In this document: in pieces, positions 34,309 to 42,706 of the stretch | Layout: each line of letters opens with the position of its first letter | How positions within the stretch are numbered: the first letter of the stretch is position 1 | NCBI GenBank assembly: GCA_035943635.1 | Contig: DASZBX010000107.1 | Span: 17,750-81,749 of the forward strand | Source: DASZBX01 sp035943635 | GTDB taxonomy: Bacteria > Actinomycetota > Actinomycetes > Streptomycetales > Catenulisporaceae | Direction: 5' to 3' | DNA length: 64,000 nt | Notes under the pieces: model-generated | Seen by the model: the letters and a program-made list of their open reading frames with translations, nothing else | What the model was told of the DNA's origin: nothing | The model's database searches: none | Program-made: the position numbers and the translations under genes

Positions 34309-35463
34309 ATGCGCCGTTCGACCATCGTCATGCTAGTCGTCGGCGTCCTGCTGCTCACCGCGTCCGCCGCCACCCGGTTCCTGGCCTATCCGGCCCTGGA
34401 CCAGCTGCCCGCGAACTTCGACCGCACGGCCGTGTACAGCGGCACCGGCTCGTTCCTGAACCCGACCGCGCTGCAGGACGGCGACGCCGCGAACGCCCTG
34501 CTGCTCAACCAGGACGTGGCCGTGGACCGGCACGTCAAGGTGACCAGCACGCACGACAGCACCGCAGTGGTCGAAGACGACATCACCGGCAAGATCACGA
34601 ACGGCACGACCGTCCTGAGTCTGGACCACACCTGGGCGATCGACCGCAAGACCATGCAGGCCGCGCCCGCGCCGGCCGGCGTGACCGTCGACCCGCACCA
34701 GGGCATCACGATCGCCTTCCCGCTCGACGTGAAGCAGCAGAACTACACCTACTGGGACTCCAACACCCAGCAGGCCGCCCCGGCGAAGTACGAGCGCACC
34801 GAGAGCTACTCCGGGCGCACCGCCTACGTCTTCACCGTCGCGGTCAACGGCCAGGTCAAGGATCCCAAGCTGCTCGCCGCGCTGCCGACCGCGCTGCCCA
34901 AGTCGCTGATCCAGGTGCTGGCCGGGCTGCTTCCGGCCGCCGCGCAGGGACGGTTGCAGGCGGCCGCGCCGAGCCTGCCGGCCCAGATCCCGCTGGCCTA
35001 CACCTCGTCGAACTCGATCACCGCGTGGATCGACTCGCAGACCGGGCTGCCGCTGAACGTCGAGCAGAAGCAGACCGTCACCGCCGGGCTGAGCCTGGCC
35101 GGCACCGCGGTCCCGCTGCTGCCGGTGCTCCAGCTGAGCATCGCGAACACCCCGGCCTCGGTCAGCCAGGCCACCACGGACGCGAAGAACTATGCCGAGG
35201 CGCTGTCGGCCGTCGGCACCTGGGTCCCGCTGATCCTGCTCGTGCTCGGCCTGCTGTTCCTGGCGCTGGCCGTGCTGATGCAGCGCCGGCGCCGGCCGGC
35301 CACTCCGGCCGCGTTCACCGGCCCGGGCGGCCCGGACGGGGACGGCGGGACCGGCGGCTGGGGCGGGTTCGGCGACGCCGGGGGCACCGGCGACGCGGGC
35401 GGCTCGGCCGGGTCCGGCGCCCGGGCCGGCGCCTCCGGGCCGGGCCGGCGAACCGGGACCTGA
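34309..35463 (+). CDS. DUF3068 (PorA-like) membrane-anchored protein
   Basis: A 384-residue cell-envelope protein. An N-terminal membrane helix (STIVMLVVGVLLLTASAATR) leads into a ~270-residue extracytoplasmic DUF3068 domain (YSGTGSFLNPTALQDGDA, VEDDITGKITNGTTVLSLDH, YSGRTAYVFTVAVNGQVKDP). A second helix (VPLILLVLGLLFLALAVLMQ) follows, then a Gly-rich cytoplasmic tail with repeated GDAGG. The family is common in actinomycetes; function is not established. The ATG has a GAGGAAGGA site. A clear hairpin terminator lies 50 nt past the stop. Confidence 0.88.
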   Translation: MRRSTIVMLVVGVLLLTASAATRFLAYPALDQLPANFDRTAVYSGTGSFLNPTALQDGDAANALLLNQDVAVDRHVKVTSTHDSTAVVEDDITGKITNGTTVLSLDHTWAIDRKTMQAAPAPAGVTVDPHQGITIAFPLDVKQQNYTYWDSNTQQAAPAKYERTESYSGRTAYVFTVAVNGQVKDPKLLAALPTALPKSLIQVLAGLLPAAAQGRLQAAAPSLPAQIPLAYTSSNSITAWIDSQTGLPLNVEQKQTVTAGLSLAGTAVPLLPVLQLSIANTPASVSQATTDAKNYAEALSAVGTWVPLILLVLGLLFLALAVLMQRRRRPATPAAFTGPGGPDGDGGTGGWGGFGDAGGTGDAGGSAGSGARAGASGPGRRTGT

Positions 35464-35512
35464 CCGCCGTCCGGCCGGTATCCGACCCCTGATCGACCTG
35501 CTCTGGTACGTG

Positions 35513-35550
35513 ACTGAGCCCGGGAAGCGCCGTTGCTTCCCGGGCTCAGT
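35513..35550 (+). terminator. Hairpin terminator after the DUF3068 gene
   Basis: A perfect 16-bp stem (35513-35528 with 35535-35550) with a 6-nt loop (GCCGTT) and no T-tract. Confidence 0.85.
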
Positions 35551-35588
35551 CGTCTGCCGGCCGGATCGTCGGCCGTCAGACTGTCAGG

Positions 35589-35759
35589 GCACTTAGAGTG
35601 TGCGCGGAATGGGGTGCCTCCCTGGGCGGTTCAGGACCGAGCCTGGCGGTGCCGTGGGCGGCGGCGCATACTTTTTCGTCGGTAACGTCGCCCACGGTGC
35701 CGCCAGGCGATGTGTCATCAACCGCCCAGGGAGGCACCCCATTCCGCGCGCGCACTTAG
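35589..35759. mobile_element. MITE-like nested inverted-repeat element with 8-bp flanking repeats
   Basis: Outer arms of 30 bp (35602-35631 and 35720-35749) are perfectly complementary. Inner arms of 20 bp (35641-35660 and 35689-35708) match at 18 positions. The loop contains CTTTTT. The whole ~155-bp unit is flanked by the direct repeat GCACTTAG (35589-35596 and 35752-35759), as a target-site duplication would be. The right copy includes the stop of the next minus-strand gene. It has no coding capacity. A plain bidirectional terminator is the alternative, but the separate hairpin at 35513 makes that redundant. Confidence 0.5.
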
Positions 35760-36298
35760 GCCACCGAGTGGGTCACGGTGCCGGTGTAGGTGCCCACGAC
35801 GGCCGCGGCCGGGACGGCCACGACGATGGTCGGGTCCCAGGTCGCGGAGTTGTTGCCGACGCCCGCGGTCAGGCTGTAGGCGGTGCGGGAGGTGGACAGG
35901 GCCTGGGCCAGCAGGGCGGTGGCCTGGCCGGGGGTGAAGACGCCGACGCCGGTGGTGGCGGTGGCCAGCCCGGACCAGTAGGACACGGCCGTGGTCGGCA
36001 CGGTCTCCGGGGCGGTCCCGCCGCCGGTGGTGAAGCTGGTGGAGGTGACCGAGGCGGTCCAGGAGGCGACCAGCAGGCCGCGGCCGTCGGTGACGGTCAC
36101 CGCGCCGAGCGCGCCGGAGACGGTCCCGCCGGGGGTGCCGGTGCCCAGGGCGGCCGAGGCGGGGACGGTGATGCTCAGGCCGGTGCCCGAGACGACGAAG
36201 GTGGTGGTGGTTCCGCCGGAGGTGGCGGCGTAGGCCGGGGCCGCGACGGCGGCGGCGGCCAGGGTGGCGATGATCGGGAGGGCACGGCGGATGCGCAT
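35756..36298 (-). CDS. Secreted WxL-like cell-surface protein
   Basis: A 180-residue exported protein with a clean signal peptide (MRIRRALPIIATLAAAAVAA, then PAYA cleavage). The mature part is Thr/Ser/Gly-rich and beta-type. It includes a Trp-containing stretch GLLVASWTASVTSTSFTTGG and ends ATWDPTIVVAVPAAAVVGTY, TGTVTHSVA. This spacing of a Trp motif and terminal strand resembles WxL-type surface domains of Gram-positives. Its upstream neighbour on the same strand is a DUF916-like protein, the usual partner of WxL proteins, which supports the call. The ATG at 36298 is preferred over an upstream in-frame ATG at 36400 because only it starts a signal peptide. Confidence 0.65.
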   Translation of the reverse strand: MRIRRALPIIATLAAAAVAAPAYAATSGGTTTTFVVSGTGLSITVPASAALGTGTPGGTVSGALGAVTVTDGRGLLVASWTASVTSTSFTTGGGTAPETVPTTAVSYWSGLATATTGVGVFTPGQATALLAQALSTSRTAYSLTAGVGNNSATWDPTIVVAVPAAAVVGTYTGTVTHSVA

Positions 36299-36421
36299 AG
36301 TCACGCTTTCTGTCTGGGGCGGGAGGAGTCCTGAACGACCCGTTATGGGTACACCATGACCTACCCATGGGTATTGTGAGGTGTATATCGGTGTATTCAC
36401 TAGGCGTGTCGGGTGAATCTG

Positions 36422-37456
36422 CTACCTGCGACGCCGCCGGGCCACCGGCACGGCCACCGCGCCGAGCATGACCAGGCCGGCCGCGGCCCCGGTGATCAGG
36501 CCGGTGTGGCTGCGCCGGCCCACCACGTAGGCGGCCACCGCGGCCGCGGCGCCGGGGGCGTTCGGGAAGGTGATCTTGCCCGCGTAGGTCTGGTCCAGCA
36601 GGCCGCTGCGCAGCTCCACGGTCGCGGTCCACGGCCCGTTCGGGATCTGGCCGGGGATGACGGCGGTGACCGGCTCGGTCTGGCCCGGGGCCAGGGTCGT
36701 GCCGAGTTCGACCTCGTAGGGTCCGGCCGAGAGCGAGCCGGACACCGACGTGAGCGTCACGGTGCCGTTCAGGTCCAGTGCGCGCCCGCCGGTGTTGTGC
36801 ACCAGGGCCTTGACGGTGTCCTGGCCCTTGGCGTTGCGCCCGGCGGTCAGGGTGTCCACGGCCAGCGAGGAGGCGGACGGGTTGTCGCCGCCGACGTTCA
36901 GGTAGATCCGGATGCCGACCCGGTTGACCGTGGTCAGCGTCCCGTTGGCGCCGGGCCGGGTGACCTGGGCCCAGATCACGCCGTAGCGCTCACCGGGCGC
37001 GGCGTCCTTGGGCACCGCGATGGTGACCGTGTCGATCGCGTAGCTGCCGGCCGGGATGGTGACCGTGTTCTGCGAGGTGGAGATCCAGGTGGTCAGTTCG
37101 CTGGCGGTCGCGCCGGGGTCGCCGTTGAAGCTGCCGCCCGAGATGGTCGCGGCGTCCGGGTAGACGCTGGCCTGCAGGTCCGACGAGCCGGCGCTGTAGA
37201 GCTCGACCCGGCGGTGGATGACGTCGCCGGGCTGGAGGTTGTCGATGATGTACTCCTTGGCCCGCGGGTCGTTCGCCTCGGCGGTCGGCGCGTCCATCAG
37301 CTGCAGGCCGAAGCTGCCGTGGTCGGAGAACGTGGCCGACAGCCCGGTCGGGGCCGGGTTCGGGCTGGTCGGGCCGTCTGCCCGGGCGGACGCCGGGAGG
37401 AGTGCGGCCCCGGCGATCAACAGAGTGGTGAGAGCTGTGGTCAAGGTTGTGCGCAC
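36422..37456 (-). CDS. DUF916-like membrane-anchored surface protein (WxL partner)
   Basis: A 344-residue protein with a signal peptide (TTLTTALTTLLIAGAALLPA), a beta-rich ~260-residue ectodomain and a C-terminal helix followed by a basic tail (ITGAAAGLVMLGAVAVPVAR, then RRRR). The ectodomain has the hallmarks of DUF916-type peptidoglycan-binding/WxL-associated proteins: YIIDNLQPGDVIHRRVELYS, then PKDAAPGERYGVIWAQV, and VHNTGGRALDLNGTVTL. GTG start. It is the probable first gene of a two-gene unit with the WxL-like protein (gap 123 nt). Likely role: a surface complex attached to the wall. Confidence 0.75.
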   Translation of the reverse strand: MRTTLTTALTTLLIAGAALLPASARADGPTSPNPAPTGLSATFSDHGSFGLQLMDAPTAEANDPRAKEYIIDNLQPGDVIHRRVELYSAGSSDLQASVYPDAATISGGSFNGDPGATASELTTWISTSQNTVTIPAGSYAIDTVTIAVPKDAAPGERYGVIWAQVTRPGANGTLTTVNRVGIRIYLNVGGDNPSASSLAVDTLTAGRNAKGQDTVKALVHNTGGRALDLNGTVTLTSVSGSLSAGPYEVELGTTLAPGQTEPVTAVIPGQIPNGPWTATVELRSGLLDQTYAGKITFPNAPGAAAAVAAYVVGRRSHTGLITGAAAGLVMLGAVAVPVARRRRR

Positions 37457-37733
37457 GTCACTGGTCCCCGCTGCGGTCGGCCGGGCCGGACGGCTCCGGT
37501 CGCCGTCGCCCGGCGGCTATCTCGGACGAACCAGACAATAGTGAGCTAAAGGGCGTAACGCGTGGTGCGACACGGCGGTCTGGTGTGGCAGGTTTAGATG
37601 AATCATGGAGAGTATGCGCATTTGCCATTATTGCGACCGAATTATGCTTGTCGTGACGGCCCGCCGAAGCTGCGGCGGCGAGGTCACCGCGGCGTGCACG
37701 ACGAGGCGGGACCGAGGATCAGGAGGCGGCGCG

Positions 37734-38444
37734 GTGGGCACGAGCGGACGCGGGACGCCGATACGCCGCCACCCCCGAACGGCCCGGTCCACGCTCGTCG
37801 CGCTGCTGGCCGCGACCCTGCTGTCCGGCTGCGGCTCGTTCTATCCGCGCACGAACACCCAGCCCCTGCCCGCCAACCCGGTCGTCCCGGTCACCGCGCG
37901 GATCCGGCATCCGTACATCCCGCCGCCCCCGCCTCCGCCTCCGCCCGACCCCGGGACGTTGCCGCAGACCACTGTGCTGCCGCGCTCCGACGACCCGGCT
38001 TTCCAGGCCGGCGCGCTGGCGCTGTGGCGCTCGATCGTGACCGGCGACGTCTCCGCAGCCCAGTCCTTCTTCTTCCCTGAGACCGCGTATGTGCAGGTCA
38101 AGGGCATCTGGAACCCGCAGGAGGACTACCAGGACCGGTTGATCACCTGGTACGACCTGGACATCCGGGCCGCGCACGACCACCTCGGCGCCGACGCCGC
38201 GGCCGCGCAGCTTCTCGGCGTCCAGGTCCCCACCGAGCAGGCGGAGTGGATCGAGCCGGGCGTGGAGTACAACAAGGGTTCGTACTACCGCGTCTACGGC
38301 ACCCGGCTGGCCTACCGGCTCGACGGCCAGACCCACTCGATCGGGATCTTCTCGCTGATCTCCTGGCGCGGGGAGTGGTACGTCGTGCACCTGGGCCCGA
38401 GCACCAGGCCGGCCACCGAGGGCATCGTCTTCGACCCCGCCTGA
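37734..38444 (+). CDS. Lipoprotein of unknown function
   Basis: A 236-residue exported lipoprotein. A basic n-region and hydrophobic stretch (TLVALLAATLLSGCGS) hold the lipobox LSGC near residue 33. A Pro-rich spacer with a run of nine prolines follows. The globular C-terminal ~160 residues (FQAGALALWRSIVTGDVSAA, FFFPETAYVQVKGI, YYRVYGTRLAYRLDGQ) resemble a small alpha+beta (NTF2/SnoaL-like) domain seen in mycobacterial and Streptomyces lipoproteins. The GTG is chosen because AGGAGG lies just upstream; longer in-frame readings lack a ribosome site. A hairpin follows the stop. Confidence 0.75.
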   Translation: MGTSGRGTPIRRHPRTARSTLVALLAATLLSGCGSFYPRTNTQPLPANPVVPVTARIRHPYIPPPPPPPPPDPGTLPQTTVLPRSDDPAFQAGALALWRSIVTGDVSAAQSFFFPETAYVQVKGIWNPQEDYQDRLITWYDLDIRAAHDHLGADAAAAQLLGVQVPTEQAEWIEPGVEYNKGSYYRVYGTRLAYRLDGQTHSIGIFSLISWRGEWYVVHLGPSTRPATEGIVFDPA

Positions 38445-38479
38445 CGCCGCAGGCCCGGCACGACGGCCGACGGCGAAAA

Positions 38480-38529
38480 CGCCCGGCGCCCGCCCCCGCG
38501 CGGATTCTCGCGGAGACGGGCGCCGGGCG
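38480..38529 (+). terminator. Hairpin terminator after the lipoprotein gene
   Basis: A perfect 13-bp GC stem (38480-38492 with 38517-38529) enclosing a smaller CCGCG/CGCGG stem, 36 nt past the stop. Confidence 0.8.
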
Positions 38530-38531
38530 GC

Positions 38532-38816
38532 TTGTCACCTACACTGCCTGACGGCGGAATCGAGCTGTCGGCGGCCGAGATCGAGGCGCTCGATGCCCGG
38601 TGGGCCTCCAGTTGGGCGCCTCGCGCCGTCGCGCGGAAGCTGAGTGGGATCGAAACACCCTGGTATGTGGCCGCCGGGTGGGCGTTGGATCTGTTCCGCG
38701 GCGAGCAGACGCGCAGGCACGGCGCCGTTCCGCACCTGACCACGGCACGACGCCAGACCCTGGCCGAGCTGCTCGCCCGCGTGCACCCGGGGCACCCCTG
38801 GCTCGCGGATCTGTGA
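38532..38816 (+). pseudogene. Nucleotidyltransferase-like gene with internal deletion
   Basis: The 94-residue reading joins two ends of a longer family. Residues ~40-63 (ETPWYVAAGWALDLFRGEQT, RRHG) match the start of an aminoglycoside-adenylyltransferase-like nucleotidyltransferase, just before its catalytic DxD. The tail LAELLARVHPGHPWLADL is the usual extreme C-terminus of the same proteins. The ~100 residues between, including the metal-binding aspartates, are missing, and the join stays in frame. I therefore call a decayed gene made inactive by an internal deletion. The TTG start lies against the upstream terminator and has no ribosome site, which agrees with loss of function. Confidence 0.6.
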
Positions 38817-38916
38817 ACTGCGAAAGGCGACATCGGCCCGGCTCCGCGAAGAGAAACGCGTCAATCGCGCAGCCGGGCTGACACCGCAGACCTTTTCAGG
38901 GTATTGCGCGTTCGTA

Positions 38917-39591
38917 CTACACCACGATGTGGTCGAGGTCCGGCGCGCCGGTGGTTCCACTACCGGAGAACTCGATCGTGTTGCTGCTGCCCGCCTTGAG
39001 CGACACCTTCACGGTGGCCGTGTCGATGACGCTGTAGCTGCCGGACGAGGACTCTGCGAAGGTGACGGTCTGAGCGGTCCCGTTGACCGTGATCACCGCG
39101 GGCCGGGCCTTGCCGACACTGAGGTAGTACACAGTCATCGTGTACCTCCCGGCCGAGGGCTCGCTGATCCCGGTGAAGGTGACAGTGCCCTTACCACCAC
39201 CCCCGATCGCGCTCACCTTCTGCCCGTCCGAACAGCCCTGGCCGCCGAGCCACAGGCCGAAGTGCCACATCTTCGGGCCGCCGTCCGGGCCCTGGCCGCT
39301 CCAGTCCTGGTCGCACTCGGTGCAGTCGTCCGCCATCACGAAGTACTTGCCGACCCGCGGGACCCAGATGATCGTGCCGGTCGGGGCCTCGGACTTGTCG
39401 GTGGCGAAGGTGATCGGGTCCGAGTACGTCCCGGTGCCGCCGGCGCACCCGCCGGAAGCGGTCGCGCAGCCGGGCGGGGTGTTGTCGTACCACCCGTAGA
39501 AGGTCAGCCAGACCTGCTGGCTGGTGCCCGCCGCGTAGGCCGGCGCGGTGCCGGCGAGCATGGCGCCCACCGCCGCGCATACTGGCTTCAT
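38917..39591 (-). CDS. Secreted protein: barrel-like domain plus CBM-like C-domain
   Basis: A 224-residue secreted protein. A short signal peptide ends APAYA. Domain 1 (~25-120: QQVWLTFYGWYDNTPPGCAT, GTYSDPITFATDKSE, IIWVPRVGKYFVMADDCTEC) resembles a double-psi/3D-type barrel found in secreted wall- or polysaccharide-active proteins; an Asp pair sits in MADDCTECDQDW, and Cys pairs suggest disulfides. Domain 2 (~130-224: YTMTVYYLSVGKARPAVITV, VKVSLKAGSSNTIEFSG, PDLDHIVV) has the pattern of CBM35/CBM6-like carbohydrate-binding modules. A palindromic operator lies upstream. It probably acts on plant or fungal polysaccharides; that is inference. Confidence 0.7.
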   Translation of the reverse strand: MKPVCAAVGAMLAGTAPAYAAGTSQQVWLTFYGWYDNTPPGCATASGGCAGGTGTYSDPITFATDKSEAPTGTIIWVPRVGKYFVMADDCTECDQDWSGQGPDGGPKMWHFGLWLGGQGCSDGQKVSAIGGGGKGTVTFTGISEPSAGRYTMTVYYLSVGKARPAVITVNGTAQTVTFAESSSGSYSVIDTATVKVSLKAGSSNTIEFSGSGTTGAPDLDHIVV

Positions 39592-39666
39592 CCTGCCCCC
39601 GATCTAGGAAAACTGTTTTACAACGTGAGTGCAGAATCGGCGCCCGGCGGCGGCAGGCCAATGGTC

Positions 39667-39689
39667 TAGTTAGTAAAATTTCCTAACTA
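39667..39689. promoter_or_regulatory. 23-bp palindromic operator upstream of the secreted protein gene
   Basis: TAGTTAG (39667-39673) and its complement CTAACTA (39683-39689) flank an AAA/TTT core, 76 nt upstream of the start of the secreted protein gene. It stands out strongly by AT content from the surrounding DNA. Sites of this type are seen before secreted carbohydrate-active genes in streptomycetes, in my recollection; the regulator cannot be named from sequence. Confidence 0.6.
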
Positions 39690-39908
39690 ATGCCCCGAAG
39701 TCCGTCCGTCCTCGGCAAACCGGCCGCCACAACTGCCGCCGCAGGCGTTTGAACTGTGCGGAAACGGCGAGTGGCACTGGCAGGCGTGGATGGACAGGCC
39801 TCGGCACGACGGCAGCAGCCCGGTGGACCCGCACATGGATGTGTCGGTGGACACATGTGACGGATTGGTAAGGTTGGGATTCGCCTTCAACAGGGGAGGG
39901 TGCGCCAG

Positions 39909-41216
39909 ATGACCTTGAGCGCCGCCAAGAGCAGACCGGAAAAACCGGCCAGAGTGCCCAAGCAGTCCGCGTCGTTCGAGACGCCCGCGTCGTCGACGTC
40001 CGCCAAGTCGGCCAAGTCGGCCAAGTCGGCTAAAACGACCAAGACCGCCAAGACGACTGCCGAGTCCGACCAGACCGTGGTCGTGCCCAGGTCCGCGAGG
40101 ACGGCCAAGCCGGCCAAGGCAGCCAAGCCGAGCAGCCCGGCCAGATCCTCGGCCAAACCGGCCCGGACCGCCAAGCCCGGACGCTTCGCCCGGTCGACCG
40201 GCCCGGCCGCGGATCCGAACGCGACCACCGTCAGCACGTCGACAGACCTCTCCGCCGCCCGGGAACCGACCACCAACGGCGTGATCGCCAAGGCCGCGCT
40301 GATCATCGTGGTCAGCGCCGTGCTTTTCGCCCTCGCCTACGTGGTCGCCGTGCGCACCCAGGTCGGCCAGCGGTTCGAGGACGCGGTCTGGGTCGGCTCC
40401 GGGGAGACCGCGATCCAGCGCCCGGTCCAGGCCAGCAACGCGCTCAGCCGGATCGACGACTGGTCCGGCGGCGCCGCGGTGGCCGCCGTCTTCCTGATCG
40501 GCCTGCTGCGCCGGCGGATCGCGCTCGCCCTGACCGGGGTGGCCGTGGTCGGCGCCAGCATCGTCACCGCCGAGGTGATCAAGGACCGGCTGCCCCGGCC
40601 GAACCTGGTGCCCGGCGCCTTCAACGCCGGCAACAGCTTTCCCAGCGGGCACACCTCGGTCGCCATGGCCCTGATGTTCGCGCTGATCCTGGTCGTCCCC
40701 TACCGGATCCGGGGCCTGGTCGCGTTCTGCTCGGCCCTGCTGGCCACCGGGATCGGCGCACTGACCATCGTGGCCCGCTGGCACCGGCCCAGCGACACCC
40801 TCGGCGCGGACCTGCTGGTCCTGGCCTACGCGAGCCTGGCCGTGCTGATCCTGGCCCTGATGGGCCACGTACGCCCGGCCACCCTGCGCTACTCCAGCAC
40901 CAAGACGATCCGCAGCATCTTCGTGGTCGGGCCGATCGTGCTCGGCACCTTCCTGGCCCTGTGCGGCGCGGCGGTCTTCGCGGTGCTCACGTTCTACCAC
41001 CCGGCCCAGTTCGCCGCCGTCTCCTCCGGCAACAAGGCCGCGTTCATCGCCGGCTGCCTGCTCGCCCTGGCCGGCAGCGGCCTGGTGACCCTCGCCCTGC
41101 TCTGGCTGCTGCGCCAGCTCGACCTGGTTCCCCCCTTGCCCGGCGTGATGTCCCGGCTCAAGATGGGAGGGGAGTACCGCCGAGCGACGACAGCCGACAA
41201 GGAGAATCCGTCGTGA
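39909..41216 (+). CDS. PAP2-family membrane phosphatase with long Lys/Ala/Ser tail
   Basis: A 435-residue membrane enzyme. Residues ~1-120 are a disordered basic tail with SAKSAKSAKSAK and AKPAKAAKP runs, likely binding nucleic acid or polyanions. Six or seven helices then carry the PAP2 (phosphatidic acid phosphatase/undecaprenyl-PP phosphatase) motifs: KDRLPRPN, PSGHTSVAMAL and ARWHRPSDTLGADLL (catalytic His in the second and third). It would dephosphorylate lipid (pyro)phosphates on the outer face. The ATG at 39909 is favoured because GGGGAGGG sits ~9 nt upstream. It overlaps the DJ-1 gene by GTGA. Confidence 0.85.
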   Translation: MTLSAAKSRPEKPARVPKQSASFETPASSTSAKSAKSAKSAKTTKTAKTTAESDQTVVVPRSARTAKPAKAAKPSSPARSSAKPARTAKPGRFARSTGPAADPNATTVSTSTDLSAAREPTTNGVIAKAALIIVVSAVLFALAYVVAVRTQVGQRFEDAVWVGSGETAIQRPVQASNALSRIDDWSGGAAVAAVFLIGLLRRRIALALTGVAVVGASIVTAEVIKDRLPRPNLVPGAFNAGNSFPSGHTSVAMALMFALILVVPYRIRGLVAFCSALLATGIGALTIVARWHRPSDTLGADLLVLAYASLAVLILALMGHVRPATLRYSSTKTIRSIFVVGPIVLGTFLALCGAAVFAVLTFYHPAQFAAVSSGNKAAFIAGCLLALAGSGLVTLALLWLLRQLDLVPPLPGVMSRLKMGGEYRRATTADKENPS

Positions 41217-41785
41217 CCAGGATTTTGATTCTGACCGGAGACGCCGCCGAGGACCTCGAGGTGATGTACCCGTACCAGCGCCTGCTCGAGGAGGGCTACG
41301 AGGTCGACATCGCCGCCCCGAGCAAGAAGAAGCTGCAGTTCGTGGTGCACGACTTCGTCGAGGGCTACGACACCTACACCGAACGGCCCGGGCGCAGCTG
41401 GCCGGCCGACGTGGCCTTCGCGGACGTGGACCCGGCCGACTACGCGGCCGTGGTGGTGCCCGGCGGCCGGGCGCCGGAGTACCTGCGCAACGACCCGCAC
41501 TGCCAGCGGATCATCCAGCACTTCTTCGCCGCCGACAAGCCGGTCGCCCAGCTGTGCCACGGACCGCTGATCAGCGCCGCCGCCGGAGTCCTGGGCGGGC
41601 GCAGCACCGCGGCCTACCCGGCCCTGGCCCCGGACATCGCGGCCGCGGGCGGGTACTTCGTGGACGACGCGGCGGTGGTGGACGGGACCCTGGTCTCCGG
41701 CCGCGCCTGGCCGGACCACCCGGCCTGGATGCGCGAGTTCGTCAAGATCCTGCGGGCCAAGGCCCCGGCCGGAGAAGTCGCCTGA
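41213..41785 (+). CDS. DJ-1/PfpI-family protein
   Basis: A 190-residue cytosolic protein of the DJ-1/PfpI superfamily (stress chaperone, deglycase/glyoxalase or protease-like). Visible marks: ILILTGDAAEDLEVMYPYQR at the N-terminus, VVVPGGRAPEYLRND, and the nucleophile elbow VAQLCHGPLISAAAG with catalytic Cys and His, plus the PfpI-type late GTLVSGRAWPDHPAW. The GTG start overlaps the preceding phosphatase stop by 4 nt, so both are made from one message. The membrane phosphatase partner does not explain its role. Confidence 0.88.
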   Translation: MTRILILTGDAAEDLEVMYPYQRLLEEGYEVDIAAPSKKKLQFVVHDFVEGYDTYTERPGRSWPADVAFADVDPADYAAVVVPGGRAPEYLRNDPHCQRIIQHFFAADKPVAQLCHGPLISAAAGVLGGRSTAAYPALAPDIAAAGGYFVDDAAVVDGTLVSGRAWPDHPAWMREFVKILRAKAPAGEVA

Positions 41786-41807
41786 CCCAGCCGCTCAGCC
41801 GAACGGA

Positions 41808-42665
41808 TCAAGCCGCCTGGGGCAGTACCTTCGCCCAGGCGGCTTCGCCCTGCACGGCGCGGAAGTCGTAGCGCGCTTCGACCCGGGTCAGCGCGACGAG
41901 GCTGACCGAGGACGAACCCCAGTCCCGGCCGAGGTGGCCGCCGCGCACCAGCAGCGCCCGCGGATCGGCCGGGTCCAGCCCGGCGCCGTCGGCCACGGCC
42001 AGCCAGTCGCCCCACGCCGCCGACGAAGATGCAGAAGCCGCCGACGCCGATTGCGGCTGCGGCTGCGGCTGCGGCTGCGGTTGCGGCCGGTGCGCGGCGC
42101 CGAGCAGCGGCCGGAAGTGGTCGACCCGGGCGCGCATGTGCTGCGCCTCCGGGCTCACCTCGCCGCCCGTGCTCCGGACCCCGCCCTCGAGGCCGCTGTT
42201 GACGATGATGTGCAACCCGGCGGCCAGATTCTGCTCGGCCAGGCGCTCGCCGTCCCAACTCCACAGACACGCCGCATCGGGCGTCGCGAGCAGCAGGTGG
42301 AACGGGTCGTAGCGTTCGAGGTCGAGCGCGTCGAGCCCTTTGCCCGCACCGGAATCCGCGCCGCCCGCCGCGCCGCCGATCTCCCCGGCGGCCAGCAGCA
42401 GCGGCAGTTCGCCCCGGGACAGCCGCACGTCCGCCGGCGCGTCCAGGCCGCGTCCGTTGAGCACGCACGCGACCCGCGGCCGGGCGGAGTTCACCGCGAG
42501 CCAGGTGCCGCCGGCCTGCAGGTCCTGGCCGCCGACCAGCTCGGGCCACCGCGGCCAGTGCCGCCCCGGACCGACCCAGGGCCGGTCCAGGAACTCGTCG
42601 CGGACGCCGATCAGCAGCACCGGCACAGGGGACGCGGGATCGACGTCAAGCACGGTCGTGCACAT
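41808..42665 (-). CDS. NRDE/TANGO2-family protein
   Basis: A 285-residue protein of the TANGO2 (NRDE) family, an Ntn-hydrolase-like fold with roles proposed in haem or lipid handling. It begins MCTTVLDVDP, placing the conserved Cys at position 2, and has GVRDEFLDRPWVGP, a variant of the family NRDEF motif. A Pro-Gln repeat (PQPQPQPQPQPQ) then a Ser/Ala linker at about residues 205-230 splits the fold and is not typical. The ATG at 42665 is chosen because it gives the N-terminal Cys2; an upstream in-frame start at 42692 does not. It is divergent from the Nudix gene. Confidence 0.8.
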   Translation of the reverse strand: MCTTVLDVDPASPVPVLLIGVRDEFLDRPWVGPGRHWPRWPELVGGQDLQAGGTWLAVNSARPRVACVLNGRGLDAPADVRLSRGELPLLLAAGEIGGAAGGADSGAGKGLDALDLERYDPFHLLLATPDAACLWSWDGERLAEQNLAAGLHIIVNSGLEGGVRSTGGEVSPEAQHMRARVDHFRPLLGAAHRPQPQPQPQPQPQSASAASASSSAAWGDWLAVADGAGLDPADPRALLVRGGHLGRDWGSSSVSLVALTRVEARYDFRAVQGEAAWAKVLPQAA

Positions 42666-42706
42666 GCGGCTATTGGACCACGGCGGCGCCACTTATGCTC
42701 GTGACC

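Noticed and set aside
38532..38816. Intact small antitoxin or resistance protein
   Set aside because: Both ends match a longer nucleotidyltransferase family and the catalytic centre is missing, so an internal deletion explains it better.
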